Part shown: positions 50,202-58,639 of the stretch, in pieces
Layout: every line of letters starts with the position of its first letter
Numbering within the stretch: position 1 is the stretch's first letter
Source: Solirubrobacter sp963837485
Lineage (GTDB): Bacteria; Actinomycetota; Thermoleophilia; Solirubrobacterales; Solirubrobacteraceae
DNA: 64,000 nt
NCBI GenBank assembly: GCA_963837485.1
Contig: CAWINP010000010.1
Span: 62,001 to 126,000, forward strand
Direction of reading: 5' to 3'
Program-made: the position numbers and the translations under genes
The notes under the pieces: model-generated
What the model saw: only the letters and a program-made list of their open reading frames with translations
Told to the model about the DNA's origin: nothing
Database searches by the model: none

Positions 50202-51443
50202 ATGACCCACACGGCTTCCCACCCTGAGACGCCCGAGCGCAAGCTGGGCGCGTGCCCGGTGATCCATCGTGACTTCGCGCCCGAGCGGCCGGCGGGTCGC
50301 CATTGGCAGGAGGCCGACGCGCTGCGCGAGCAGAGTCCAGCCTTCTTCAACGCCTTCGCGCAGGGCTACTGGGTCTTTACGCGCCACGACGCAGTGCGCG
50401 ACATCTACAAGACGCCGGACTTGTTCTCCAGCGAGTCGATCACGCCCTGGCAGCCCGATCCGATCTACCGCTTCGTGCCGACACAGATCGACGCGCCCGA
50501 CCACATCAAGTACCGGCGGATCGTCAATCCGTGGTTCTCGCCGCGGGCCATGGACGCGGCGGAGGACCGCATGCGTGGGCTCTGCCGGCAGCTCGTCGCG
50601 GAGGTCGCCCCGGCGGGCGAGTGCGACTTCGTCACGGGGTTCGCCCTGCGCTTCCCGACCGAGGCGTTTCTGAGCGTCATCGGCATCGACCCCGCCGACG
50701 CCGACCTGTTCGTCCCGTGGGTCGAGGACTTCTTCCGCGGCTTCGGCGGCGACCCGGACGGGCTGGAGGCGATGGCGAAGGCGCTCGACGGGATCCGCGA
50801 GTACTGGGTCGCGGCGCTCGCCGAGCGCCGCGAAGATCCGGCGCCGCGTGAAGGCGACCTCGCCTCGCATCTGCTCCACGCGACGTTCGACGATCGCCCG
50901 CTCACCGACCCCGAACTGCTCGACATGCTGACCGTGCTCGTCCTCGCCGGGCTCGACACGACGCGCGCCACGCTCGGCTACATCTTCTGGCATCTGGCAA
51001 CGCGTCCGGAGCACCGCCGCCGCCTGGTCGCGGAGCCCGAGTTGATCCCGCTGGCGATCGAGGAGGCGCTGCGCTACTACCCGATCGTCTTCGGCGACGG
51101 CCGCAAGGTGACCCGGGACGCCGAGTTCCACGGCGTGCAGCTCAAGCAGGGCGACATGGTCTACGCGCTCGTGGCGGGCGCGAACCGCGATCCGCGCGCC
51201 TACGAGCACGCGGACGAGTTCCTGCTCGACCGCAAGCGCAACAACCACATGGGGTTCGCGAACGGCCCGCACCGCTGCCTCGGGATGCACCTGGCTCGGC
51301 GCGAGATGAAGATCGCGCTGGAGGAGTGGCTGCGCGTGATCCCGGACTTCCGGATCGCCACCGACGACGAGCTGAGCGAGCGCGGCGGCAGCTCGATGAT
51401 GACGCTCACGAGCCTCCCGCTCGCCTGGGAGGTGGACTCGTGA
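50202..51443 (+). CDS. Cytochrome P450
   Basis: 413 residues from ATG 50202, with GGAGGG ahead. The I-helix is LVLAGLDTTRATLG (oxygen-binding AGxDTT), the ExxR pair is EEALRYY, and the heme loop is MGFANGPHRCLGMHLARREM with the axial Cys. Soluble bacterial class I enzyme; electrons come from the ferredoxin and reductase encoded next. Its stop overlaps the ferredoxin GTG. The layout recalls P450s that hydroxylate terpenes or steroids, but the substrate is unknown. Confidence 0.95.
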   Translation: MTHTASHPETPERKLGACPVIHRDFAPERPAGRHWQEADALREQSPAFFNAFAQGYWVFTRHDAVRDIYKTPDLFSSESITPWQPDPIYRFVPTQIDAPDHIKYRRIVNPWFSPRAMDAAEDRMRGLCRQLVAEVAPAGECDFVTGFALRFPTEAFLSVIGIDPADADLFVPWVEDFFRGFGGDPDGLEAMAKALDGIREYWVAALAERREDPAPREGDLASHLLHATFDDRPLTDPELLDMLTVLVLAGLDTTRATLGYIFWHLATRPEHRRRLVAEPELIPLAIEEALRYYPIVFGDGRKVTRDAEFHGVQLKQGDMVYALVAGANRDPRAYEHADEFLLDRKRNNHMGFANGPHRCLGMHLARREMKIALEEWLRVIPDFRIATDDELSERGGSSMMTLTSLPLAWEVDS

Positions 51444-51637
51444 AGCTGACCGTCGACGCGGCCGGATGCATGGGCCATGGTCGCTGCTACCAGATGGCGG
51501 GCGATCTGTTCAGCTCCGACGAGGAGGGGTACGTCACGCTGCGCGGGCGCACCATCGACGTCCCGGATCACCTGGCCGAAGCCGCCGAGGACGCCGAGGC
51601 GACGTGCCCGGAGCAGGCGATCACGCTGATCGCATGA
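51440..51637 (+). CDS. Single-cluster ferredoxin partner of the P450
   Basis: 65 residues. Cluster ligands are in AAGCMGHGRCYQMAG and EATCPEQAI: C-x5-C and a distant C-P, the pattern of [3Fe-4S] ferredoxins that reduce actinobacterial P450s. A histidine stands where the second cysteine of a 4Fe cluster would be (CMGHGRC). GTG start and ATGA stop overlaps place it between P450 and reductase, one transcription unit. Confidence 0.92.
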   Translation: MKLTVDAAGCMGHGRCYQMAGDLFSSDEEGYVTLRGRTIDVPDHLAEAAEDAEATCPEQAITLIA

Positions 51638-52974
51638 CCGCGCGCGCCGCCATCGTCGGGGCCGGCCCGTCCGGCTTCTACGCCGCCGACCAGCTGCTGC
51701 GCGCGGGCCTTGCGGTCGACGTGTTCGACGCGCTCCCGACGCCGTTCGGCCTCGTGCGCGCCGGCGTGGCGCCCGACCACCCGAAGATCAAGTCGGTCAC
51801 GCGGGTGTTCGACCGGACCGCTCAGCACGCCGGGTTTCGCTTCTTCGGGGGCGTCGAGGTCGGCGCCGACGTCACGGCGCAGGAGCTGCTCGACCGCTAC
51901 CACGCGGTCGTGTACGCGGTCGGCACGCCGCGCGGCAACCGGCTCGGCCTCGCCGGCGAGCAACGCCCGGGGTCCGTCGGCGCCACGGAGTTCGTCGCCT
52001 GGTACAACGGCCACCCGCGCCACGCCGACGCGGCGTTTGATCTGTCCGGCACGCGCGCGGTCGTGATCGGCAACGGCAACGTCGCGCTCGACGTCGCCCG
52101 GATGCTCGTCCTGGACCCGCGTGAGCTCGCCTCCACCGACGCCGCCGACCACGCGATCGCGGCGCTCGGCGCCGCCTCGATCACCGAGGTCGTCGTGCTC
52201 GGCCGCCGCGGGCCGCTCGACGCGGCCTTCACCACCCCCGAGCTGCGCGAGCTCGGCGAGCTGCCGCACGTGGACGTCATCGTCGATCCGGCCGCAGTCG
52301 CGCCCGATCCCGACGAGGCGGCCTCCCCGACCGCGCGCCGCAACCTGACGGTCCTGCGCGAGCTCGCCGCCCGGGTGCCGGCCGGGCGCTCGCACCGGAT
52401 CGAGCTGCGCTTCTGCCGCTCGCCGGTCGAGATCCTCGGCGCGTCGGGCAGCGGACCGGTGACCGGCGTGCGCGTGGTGCGCAACCGCCTCGAGGGCGGC
52501 GCCGCGGTGCCGACCGCGGAGCACGAGGTGATCCCCTGCGGCCTCGTGATCCGCTCGATCGGCTACCGCGGCCGGCCGCTCGCCGGCGTCCCCTTCGACC
52601 AGCGCCGCGGGCTGATCCGCACTGACGGCGGCCGGGTGTGTGAGGCCGACGGGACGCTGCGGACCGGCGAGTACGCGGTCGGATGGATCAAGCGCGGCCC
52701 CTCGGGCGTCATCGGCACCAACAAGAAGTGCGCCACCGACACCGTTGCCCGGCTGCTCGAGGACCTCGCCCGCGGCCGTTTGGCCGAGCCGCGGGAGCCC
52801 GCCCGGGGGGCGATCGAGGCCTGGCTGCGAAGCCGCGTGCCCGGGCTGGTCGGCTGGCGCGGCTGGCAGGCGATCGACGCGCACGAGCGAGGCCTCGGCG
52901 CCGCCCGCGGGCGCCCCCGCGTCAAGCTCGTCCGGATCCCGGACATGTATGCGGTGGCCGGCGCGTGGGAGTAG
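51634..52974 (+). CDS. fprA: FprA-like NADPH-ferredoxin reductase
   Basis: 446 residues related to adrenodoxin reductase. AAIVGAGPSGFYAADQLLR binds FAD; LPTPFGLVRAGVAPDHPKIKSV is the family fingerprint; AVVIGNGNVALDVARML binds NADPH, followed by VVVLGRRGPLDAAFT. The C-terminal GWIKRGPSGVIGTNKKCA motif is typical. It transfers electrons from NADPH to the upstream ferredoxin for the P450. It ends 24 bases from the convergent catabolic operon. Confidence 0.94.
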   Translation: MTARAAIVGAGPSGFYAADQLLRAGLAVDVFDALPTPFGLVRAGVAPDHPKIKSVTRVFDRTAQHAGFRFFGGVEVGADVTAQELLDRYHAVVYAVGTPRGNRLGLAGEQRPGSVGATEFVAWYNGHPRHADAAFDLSGTRAVVIGNGNVALDVARMLVLDPRELASTDAADHAIAALGAASITEVVVLGRRGPLDAAFTTPELRELGELPHVDVIVDPAAVAPDPDEAASPTARRNLTVLRELAARVPAGRSHRIELRFCRSPVEILGASGSGPVTGVRVVRNRLEGGAAVPTAEHEVIPCGLVIRSIGYRGRPLAGVPFDQRRGLIRTDGGRVCEADGTLRTGEYAVGWIKRGPSGVIGTNKKCATDTVARLLEDLARGRLAEPREPARGAIEAWLRSRVPGLVGWRGWQAIDAHERGLGAARGRPRVKLVRIPDMYAVAGAWE

Positions 52975-52998
52975 CGACGGGACGTTGTCCCTCGCCGG

Positions 52999-53442
52999 TC
53001 ACGTCTGCCGCTTGAACCTGGGGATGGCGACCTCGTCGGAGACGCGCTCGAAGGTGACCTCGAGCGCCATTCCGATCCGCAGCTGGTCGTTTGCGCAGCC
53101 GACGACGTTGGTCGTCAGGCGCACGCCCTCCTCGAGTTCGACGACGGCGATGTTGTAGGGAACATCGTCGGCGAACGCGGGGTCATACACCTGGTGCATG
53201 AGCGCGAAGCTGTAGAGCGTGCCCCGGCCGTCGGCCGGCGCCCATTCGAGCTCCGCGGAGAAGCAGTGCACGCAGCGCGGCCGCAGCGGCGTGCCGAGAC
53301 CGCCCGTGGGCGACATGAACGTCTCGCACGCGCGGCAGCGGCGCAGCAGCAGGACGCCCTGCGCCGCGGCGTCGAAGAACGGCCGGCTGGCCTCGTCGGG
53401 GACGGGGACGGGCTTGCGCAGCGTGTCGGCGAGCCCGGTCAT
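52999..53442 (-). CDS. DUF35 OB-fold zinc-ribbon protein paired with the thiolase-like enzyme
   Basis: 147 residues. A rubredoxin-like zinc ribbon CRACETFMSPTGG / PRCVHCFSAELEW precedes an OB fold with GTLYSFALMHQVYDPAF and YNIAVVELEEGVRLTTNVVG. Such proteins bind acyl-CoA and pair with thiolase-fold partners, as the DUF35 part of ChsH2 does with the aldolase Ltp2. It overlaps the thiolase-like gene by four bases, and is the last gene of the operon. Confidence 0.92.
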   Translation of the reverse strand: MTGLADTLRKPVPVPDEASRPFFDAAAQGVLLLRRCRACETFMSPTGGLGTPLRPRCVHCFSAELEWAPADGRGTLYSFALMHQVYDPAFADDVPYNIAVVELEEGVRLTTNVVGCANDQLRIGMALEVTFERVSDEVAIPRFKRQT

Positions 53443-54596
53443 GCCGCCGTCAGGATCGTCGTCGAGTGCCAGTTCAGCGTGCCGCCGTTGCCGCTGACCA
53501 GCACGAGGTGATGCTTGGGGACCTGGCGCGCGCCGCCCTGGCCGCGCGCCTGGATGACGCCCTCGGCGAGCGGCGTGAACCCCCACATGTAGAAGGCCGA
53601 GAGCTGCCCGCCGCCGGTGTTGGTGGGCAGCGAGCCGCCCGGCCCGAGCTTGCCGTCGGCGACGAACGCCCCGCCCTCGCCCTTCGCGCAGAAGCCGTAG
53701 TCCTCGAGTGTGACGAGGACGGTGTAGGTGTAACAGTCGTAGAGCTCGAGCACGTCGATGTCCTCGAGCACGACGCCGGCCATGCCCAGCGCCAGCTCGC
53801 CCGCGCGGCCCGCGCCGGTGTGGATGCCCGGCTCGCGCCCGGCGCGCCCGTTGTCGCCGGGTGCCGCCTGGCCGAAGCCGAGCAGGTGCACCGGCGGCTG
53901 GCGCAGGTCGCGCGCCCGCTCGGCCGAGGTGACGATCACCGCGACCGCGCCGTTGGAGACCAGGCAGCAGTCGAGCAGGTGCAGCGGCTCGACGATCCAG
54001 CGCGACGCGTGGTAGTCCGCGAGGTCGATCGGCTTGCCGTGCATCTGCGCCTGCGGGTTCAACTGCGCCCACGCGCGCTGGCCGACGGCGATCGTCCCGA
54101 GTTGTTCGTGGGTGGTGCCGTAGAGGTGCATGTGCCGGCGGCAGGCCAGCGCGTAGCTCGTGTTCGCCGGCCCGTAGTCCCCGTAGGCGAAGCGCAGGCT
54201 CGCGAAGCCGGTGTCGGCGCCGATGGCGCGGCCGCTGTAGGCCGCGCGCGCGGAGCCGCCCGGCGTCAGCGGCGCGTCCGCGTACAGGCACACGACGACG
54301 TTCGCCTGCCCGGCGGCGATCGCGTAGGACGCGTACTGGAGCATCGTTCCCGCGGTCGAGCCGTAGGCGTTCATGGCGTTCACGAGCGTCAGGTCCTCGA
54401 GCCCGAGCGACATCTGCAGCATCGGCGCCATCTCGCCCGAGTGGTTGGCGTTGAGCAGCAGCCCGTCGACGTCGTCCTTGACCAGGCCCGCATCGTCGAG
54501 CGCGCGCGCGAGCGCGTCGGCGGCGAAGTCCGTGACCGTGCGGCCGTAGACCTTGCCCATCTCGGTCATCCCGAGCCCGGCGATGGCCGCGGTCAT
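53439..54596 (-). CDS. Thiolase-fold enzyme lacking the nucleophilic cysteine (Ltp2-like aldolase or lipid-transfer thiolase)
   Basis: 385 residues of the SCP-x thiolase family. GLEDLTLVNAMNAYGSTAGTMLQYASYAIAAGQ is the region that in thiolases holds CxSG; here it reads AYGSTAG, with no cysteine. Later motifs are WIVEPLHLLDCCLVSNGAVAVIV, VLELYDCYTYTVLVTLEDYGFCAKGEGG and ALVSGNGG-like (HLVLVSGNGGTL). Loss of the cysteine together with a DUF35 partner is the pattern of Ltp2-type retro-aldolases that remove side chains as CoA thioesters. It overlaps its neighbours by four bases on each side. Confidence 0.85.
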   Translation of the reverse strand: MTAAIAGLGMTEMGKVYGRTVTDFAADALARALDDAGLVKDDVDGLLLNANHSGEMAPMLQMSLGLEDLTLVNAMNAYGSTAGTMLQYASYAIAAGQANVVVCLYADAPLTPGGSARAAYSGRAIGADTGFASLRFAYGDYGPANTSYALACRRHMHLYGTTHEQLGTIAVGQRAWAQLNPQAQMHGKPIDLADYHASRWIVEPLHLLDCCLVSNGAVAVIVTSAERARDLRQPPVHLLGFGQAAPGDNGRAGREPGIHTGAGRAGELALGMAGVVLEDIDVLELYDCYTYTVLVTLEDYGFCAKGEGGAFVADGKLGPGGSLPTNTGGGQLSAFYMWGFTPLAEGVIQARGQGGARQVPKHHLVLVSGNGGTLNWHSTTILTAA

Positions 54597-56797
54597 GCCG
54601 CCAGCGCTTCGGTCGTCTCCGGCACCTCGAGGACGCCGCGAGCGAGCAGGGTGGCGATCTCGGGGTCGGAGAGCCCGAGGAGCGTCGCGCAGATCTCGCG
54701 CGTGTGCTCGCCGTGCCGCGGCGCCGGGCCGATGCGGACCGGCGGCAGCGTGCGCGAGCGGAACGGGCCGGCCTCGAGCCGCACGCGGCCGAGCCCCGGC
54801 TGGTCGATCTCGCGATGGATGCCGCGCGCGCGCAGGTGCGGGTCGCGCTCGTGGTCGTCCGGGCGCATCATCATGCCGGCGGGCACGCCGGCCGCCTGCA
54901 GCGTCGCCATGACGTCGCGCGGCGCCCGCGTGCGCGTCCATTCCGCCGGATGCTCGCCCGCGATGCGCCGCAGGGCGGCGCGCTGGGCGTCGTCGACCGG
55001 CGCGATCACGCACCACTCGTCGTCGCCCGCGCACGGGTACACGGCGCCTTCGCCGGGACGGGCGCCGTCGAGGAACACGTCGGCGAACTGGTTGATGATC
55101 AGCTCGGCCTGCGCCACCTCCAGGCGCGCGCCCGCGCCGGTGCGGCGCCGCCGAACGAGCGCCGCGAGCACCGCGGCGGCACACAGCCGGGCCCCGTAGT
55201 GATCGGGGTAGATCGTCGTCGGCTCCGCGAACCCGAGCGGATCGTCCGGATAGCGCCACAGGCTCGTCACGCCGGCCAGGCAGCGCACGATCGGCCCATA
55301 GCCCGGGCGACCGCTCCACGGGCCCGTCGAGCCGAGCGCGCTCGTGCTGAGCATGACGAGGTCGGGGTTGACGGCCCGCAGGGCGTCGTAGCCGAGCCCG
55401 AGCTTGTCGAGCGTGCCAGGCTTGAAGTTCTCCAGGACGACGTCGGCCCCGGCAACCAACCGTTTGAGCAGCGCGACGCCCTCCGGCGTGCGCAGGTTCA
55501 CGCCGAAGCTGCGCTTGTTGCGGCTGCCCGCCACGAAGCTCGGGGAGATCGTCCCGCCGTAGCCGACGCGCGCGGCGTCCGGGAAGGCGCGGTGCTCGAT
55601 CTTGATCACGTCGGCGCCCTGATCGGCGAGCAGGCGGCCGATCTCGTTGCCGATGACGATGATCCCGAAGTCGACGACGCGCAGGCCGCTGAGCGGGAGG
55701 CGCGGCCGCGCGCGGCGCTCGCCGACGCGCTCGTCGGCCGGCAATTCGAGATCGGCGTTGTGCTCGCCGGGCTCCGGGGCGCGGTGGCGGAAGCCGGCGC
55801 GCACGCCGTCGACGGTGAGGAAGCCGCTGGGCACGCGGGCGCGCACGCCGGGCGCGACCTCGGCCTCGACGAACGTGCCGCGGGCCGCGAAGTGCGGGCT
55901 CTCGAGCACGTCCGACACGCCCAGCACCGGCGCGACCGGGACGCCGCGCGCCTGCCCCTCGGCCGCGATCTGCGCCGCGGTCAGCGGGGCGAACAACGCG
56001 GCGTAGAGAGCGTGCAGACGCGGCGCCGCCTCGAGCCGCGCGGCGATCGCGTCGTAGCGCGCGTCCTGGAACTCCGCCGGCTCGCCGAGCCACGCCCGCA
56101 TCGCGCGCCACTGGCGCGGCGCGAGGATGACCACGCGCACGTGACCGTCCGCGCACGGGAAGATCGGGTACAGGCCCGCCTCCGGGCGCCCGCGGGTCGC
56201 CGGGGCGCCCGACGGCCGGCTGACCGAGGCCGCACCGTGGGCCGGGTCCAGCGTCTGCATGGCCGCTTCGAGCAGCGAGAAGTCGACGTGGTCGCCGCGG
56301 CCAGTCTCGAGCCGGTGCCAGTAGGCGACCAGCGCGGCCCAGGCGGCCTGGATCGCGGCGGTCTCGTAGGCCATCCCGGGCGGCGGCAGCAGCGGCTCGC
56401 GCCCCGCCAGCCCGCTGCGGCTCAGCATGCCGCTCATGGCCGCGATGACCGCGTCGCCGCCGGCCCAGTCGCGGTACTCGCCGGTCTGCCCGAAGTCGGT
56501 GATCGACACGACGACGAGCCCGGGGTGCGCGAGGTCCCCGAGCGTGCCCGGGCGCTCGGTCTCGATCCAGATGTCCGCCGTGCGCACCAGCGCCCGCAGG
56601 CGGTCGCGGTCCGTCGTGACGCTGCGCTTGTTGGCGTTGCGCAGGCTCCTGGCGCCCGAGCCGACGCGGATGACGTCGGCGCCGAGGTCGGCCAGGAAGC
56701 GGCCGCAGGTCTCGCCCTTGCCGTCCGCGCAGTCGACCACCCGGACACCGGAGAGCAGGGGCTCCGGATCGACCGGCCGCCAGAGCGTGCGTGCCAT
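54593..56797 (-). CDS. Tandem CaiB/BaiF-type (family III) CoA-transferase
   Basis: 734 residues, twice the usual length. Domain 1 (1-370) starts LLSGVRVVDCADGKGETCGRFLADLGADVIRVG, with LEAAMQTLDPAHGAA and LYPIFPCADGHVRVV further on. Domain 2 (about 375-720) starts LPLSGLRVVDFGIIVIGNEIGRLLADQGADVIKIEHR and has the more canonical NKRSFGVNLRTPEG and LENFKPGTLDKLGLGYDALR. Fused double-domain members occur in steroid and terpene degraders. It moves CoA between acids. Domain 1 appears divergent and may be structural. Four bases separate it from the amidohydrolase. Confidence 0.9.
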   Translation of the reverse strand: MARTLWRPVDPEPLLSGVRVVDCADGKGETCGRFLADLGADVIRVGSGARSLRNANKRSVTTDRDRLRALVRTADIWIETERPGTLGDLAHPGLVVVSITDFGQTGEYRDWAGGDAVIAAMSGMLSRSGLAGREPLLPPPGMAYETAAIQAAWAALVAYWHRLETGRGDHVDFSLLEAAMQTLDPAHGAASVSRPSGAPATRGRPEAGLYPIFPCADGHVRVVILAPRQWRAMRAWLGEPAEFQDARYDAIAARLEAAPRLHALYAALFAPLTAAQIAAEGQARGVPVAPVLGVSDVLESPHFAARGTFVEAEVAPGVRARVPSGFLTVDGVRAGFRHRAPEPGEHNADLELPADERVGERRARPRLPLSGLRVVDFGIIVIGNEIGRLLADQGADVIKIEHRAFPDAARVGYGGTISPSFVAGSRNKRSFGVNLRTPEGVALLKRLVAGADVVLENFKPGTLDKLGLGYDALRAVNPDLVMLSTSALGSTGPWSGRPGYGPIVRCLAGVTSLWRYPDDPLGFAEPTTIYPDHYGARLCAAAVLAALVRRRRTGAGARLEVAQAELIINQFADVFLDGARPGEGAVYPCAGDDEWCVIAPVDDAQRAALRRIAGEHPAEWTRTRAPRDVMATLQAAGVPAGMMMRPDDHERDPHLRARGIHREIDQPGLGRVRLEAGPFRSRTLPPVRIGPAPRHGEHTREICATLLGLSDPEIATLLARGVLEVPETTEALAA

Positions 56798-56801
56798 GAC
56801 G

Positions 56802-58019
56802 TCAGGTCGACAATGCGGCGACGTCGAGGTTGAACAGCCGCGCGGCGTTGAGGCCGAGGATGTTGCGCTTGGCCTGCTCGCTGAGGAACGGCAGGTCCAG
56901 GAACACGCTCGGCAGGTCGAAGTCCCAGTGCGGCCAGTCCGACGCGTAGACGAGCTGGGTCTCGGCGTTGATCGCGTTCAGCGTCGACGCGAGCAGCTCC
57001 GGGTGGTCCATCTCCATCGGCTGCGACGTATAGTACATCTCGCTCATGTACTCGCTCGGCGGGCGCTTGAGCAGCGGCGCCTCCGACGTGCGCTTGAGGT
57101 ACTCGTGATCGAGCCGCTGCATCAGGAACGGCACCCAGGCCAGCCCGCTCTCGACCCAGATGACCTTCAGCCGCGGGAAGCGCTCGGGTAGGCCGTTGAC
57201 CAACCAGTTGGTCATATGCACGATGTTGCAGTGCACGAAAGAGATCGCGTGCATGGAGAGGAAGCGGTTCATCGTCTTCATCCACTGGTCCTCCCACGTG
57301 GGACCGGCGTGGAAGGCGAGCGGGAGCCCGGTCTCCTCGATGGCCGCGTAGACCGGCATATACCGGTTGTCGTGCACGGGGTCATGCCGGATGCTCGTGA
57401 CAAGGAAGCCGCACACGCTCGGGCTGCCGGCAAACTCGTCGATCATCCGCAGGCACATCTCGGGATCGTTGAGCGGTAGGTAGGGGAGGAACTTCAGCCG
57501 CGGCTCCTGGCTGCAGAACTCCTCGATCATCCAGCGGTTGTAGGCCAGCGCGACCTGCGACTCGCCGAACGGCATCGGTGACATCCCGAGCGAGAGCAGC
57601 GAGGTGGGGAAGACGACCTGGACGTCGATGCTCATGGCGTCCATCGCCCGGCGGCAGAGCTCGACGTCGCGCGGGACGTCGATCTCCCCGAGGTTCTCGC
57701 GCGTCAGCTCCTGGTGCGGGATGCGGCCGTGCATCGCCTGGAACTGGAACCCCCGGCCGCCGGGCGTCGGGACGTACTGCGGGACCCCCATCACGTCGAG
57801 ATCGTGCTGCGAATTGGACCGCATGACCGGGTTCTCCATGTGGCGCAGGATCGCCGGCCACACCGAGCCTGGATCGCGGTGCGAGTCGACGTCGACGACG
57901 AAGTAGTCGTCGAGCCCGAGCTCGTCCGCCTGCCGGCGGGCGTGCGCGAGCATCTCGCGCTCGGGGGTGAAGTGGTCGTGCATCGGCACGAGCGTCTTGA
58001 CGCGCGGATCGACGGGCAT
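56802..58019 (-). CDS. Amidohydrolase-superfamily protein (amidohydro_2)
   Basis: 405 residues. YFVVDVDSHRDPGSVWPAIL begins the barrel, FHAGPTWEDQW and FVHCNIVHMTNW supply histidines, VIWVESGLAWVPFLMQRLDHEY and YASDWPHWDFDLPSVF the acidic residues. This TIM-barrel subgroup includes decarboxylases and hydrolases and is common in actinobacterial clusters for cyclic compounds. The first HxH is altered to DSHRD, so metal binding may be incomplete. The reaction cannot be named. Confidence 0.85.
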   Translation of the reverse strand: MPVDPRVKTLVPMHDHFTPEREMLAHARRQADELGLDDYFVVDVDSHRDPGSVWPAILRHMENPVMRSNSQHDLDVMGVPQYVPTPGGRGFQFQAMHGRIPHQELTRENLGEIDVPRDVELCRRAMDAMSIDVQVVFPTSLLSLGMSPMPFGESQVALAYNRWMIEEFCSQEPRLKFLPYLPLNDPEMCLRMIDEFAGSPSVCGFLVTSIRHDPVHDNRYMPVYAAIEETGLPLAFHAGPTWEDQWMKTMNRFLSMHAISFVHCNIVHMTNWLVNGLPERFPRLKVIWVESGLAWVPFLMQRLDHEYLKRTSEAPLLKRPPSEYMSEMYYTSQPMEMDHPELLASTLNAINAETQLVYASDWPHWDFDLPSVFLDLPFLSEQAKRNILGLNAARLFNLDVAALST

Positions 58020-58026
58020 GGCGCGT

Positions 58027-58245
58027 TCACCTCCCGCTGCTGGCGAACCAGACGGCGAACTCGAAGGGTGTCAGTGACTGCGAGCGCAGCAGCGCCGTGG
58101 CGATGGTGCACGCTTCGGTGGTGGTGACGTCGAGCCCGGACAGGGCCTCGTCGCCGTACGGGTCGGCCGATAGCTCGGCGTAGCGCTTGATCGCCACGGT
58201 CAGCTCGGCCGACAGCTCGCTATCAGAGACGGACAAGGATCTCAC
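58027..58245 (-). CDS. Small acidic protein of unknown function
   Basis: 72 residues, helical (ELTVAIKRYAELSADPYGDEAL, TEACTIATALLRSQSLTPFEFAVWFASSGR). It overlaps the Rieske ferredoxin end by 23 bases and lies seven bases before the amidohydrolase, so it is part of the operon. I do not recognise it. It could be a small partner subunit of either neighbour. Confidence 0.6.
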   Translation of the reverse strand: MRSLSVSDSELSAELTVAIKRYAELSADPYGDEALSGLDVTTTEACTIATALLRSQSLTPFEFAVWFASSGR

Positions 58246-58591
58246 CGTCGACCTCCTCGACCTCGATGGGGCGCAGCCGCGCGCGGGGATCGGCCGGGTG
58301 CTCGCCTGTCCGCACGTCGTACTCGTAGCCGTGCCAGGGACACACGAGGTGCAGCTCGTCGGAGAAGTGATCCCCGAGGCTGCGCCGCGCGCCGTCCAGC
58401 CGCTCGACCACGCGGTTCATCAGCTTGCCCTGGCAGACGGGGCCGCCGGCATGGGCACAGCGGTTCTCCCAGGCGTACAGCCGTCCGTCCACGCGGAAGA
58501 TGCCGATTTCGACCCCGTCCACGTCGACGACCACGCGGCCGCCTTCCAGGACGTCCTCTCTCACGCCCACGACCACGCTCGTATCGTTCAT
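58223..58591 (-). CDS. Rieske-type [2Fe-2S] ferredoxin
   Basis: 122 residues from ATG 58591. Cluster ligands are CAHAGGPVCQG (CxH) and CPWHGYEYDVRTG (CxxH). The N-terminal GVREDVLEGGRVVVDVDGVEIGIFRVDG is the usual beta start. It may deliver electrons to an oxygenase outside the window or to the monooxygenase nearby. A promoter lies just upstream. No oxygenase large subunit of the Rieske type is visible in the window. Confidence 0.92.
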   Translation of the reverse strand: MNDTSVVVGVREDVLEGGRVVVDVDGVEIGIFRVDGRLYAWENRCAHAGGPVCQGKLMNRVVERLDGARRSLGDHFSDELHLVCPWHGYEYDVRTGEHPADPRARLRPIEVEEVDGEILVRL

Positions 58592-58598
58592 AACTGAG

Positions 58599-58627
58599 AT
58601 TCTCTCACTTGATGAGTTGAGTGTCAA
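58599..58627 (-). promoter_or_regulatory. Internal promoter ahead of the Rieske ferredoxin gene
   Basis: On the minus strand TTGACA (58627-58622) and GAGAAT (58604-58599) are 17 bases apart, a good sigma-70 match, with the ATG eight bases past the -10. CTCATCAAGTGAG lies between as an imperfect palindrome (CTCA/TGAG), and GAGAATCTC overlaps the -10; either could bind a regulator. The short leader suggests near-leaderless translation. Confidence 0.55.
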
Positions 58628-58639
58628 CATGAATTCAGG

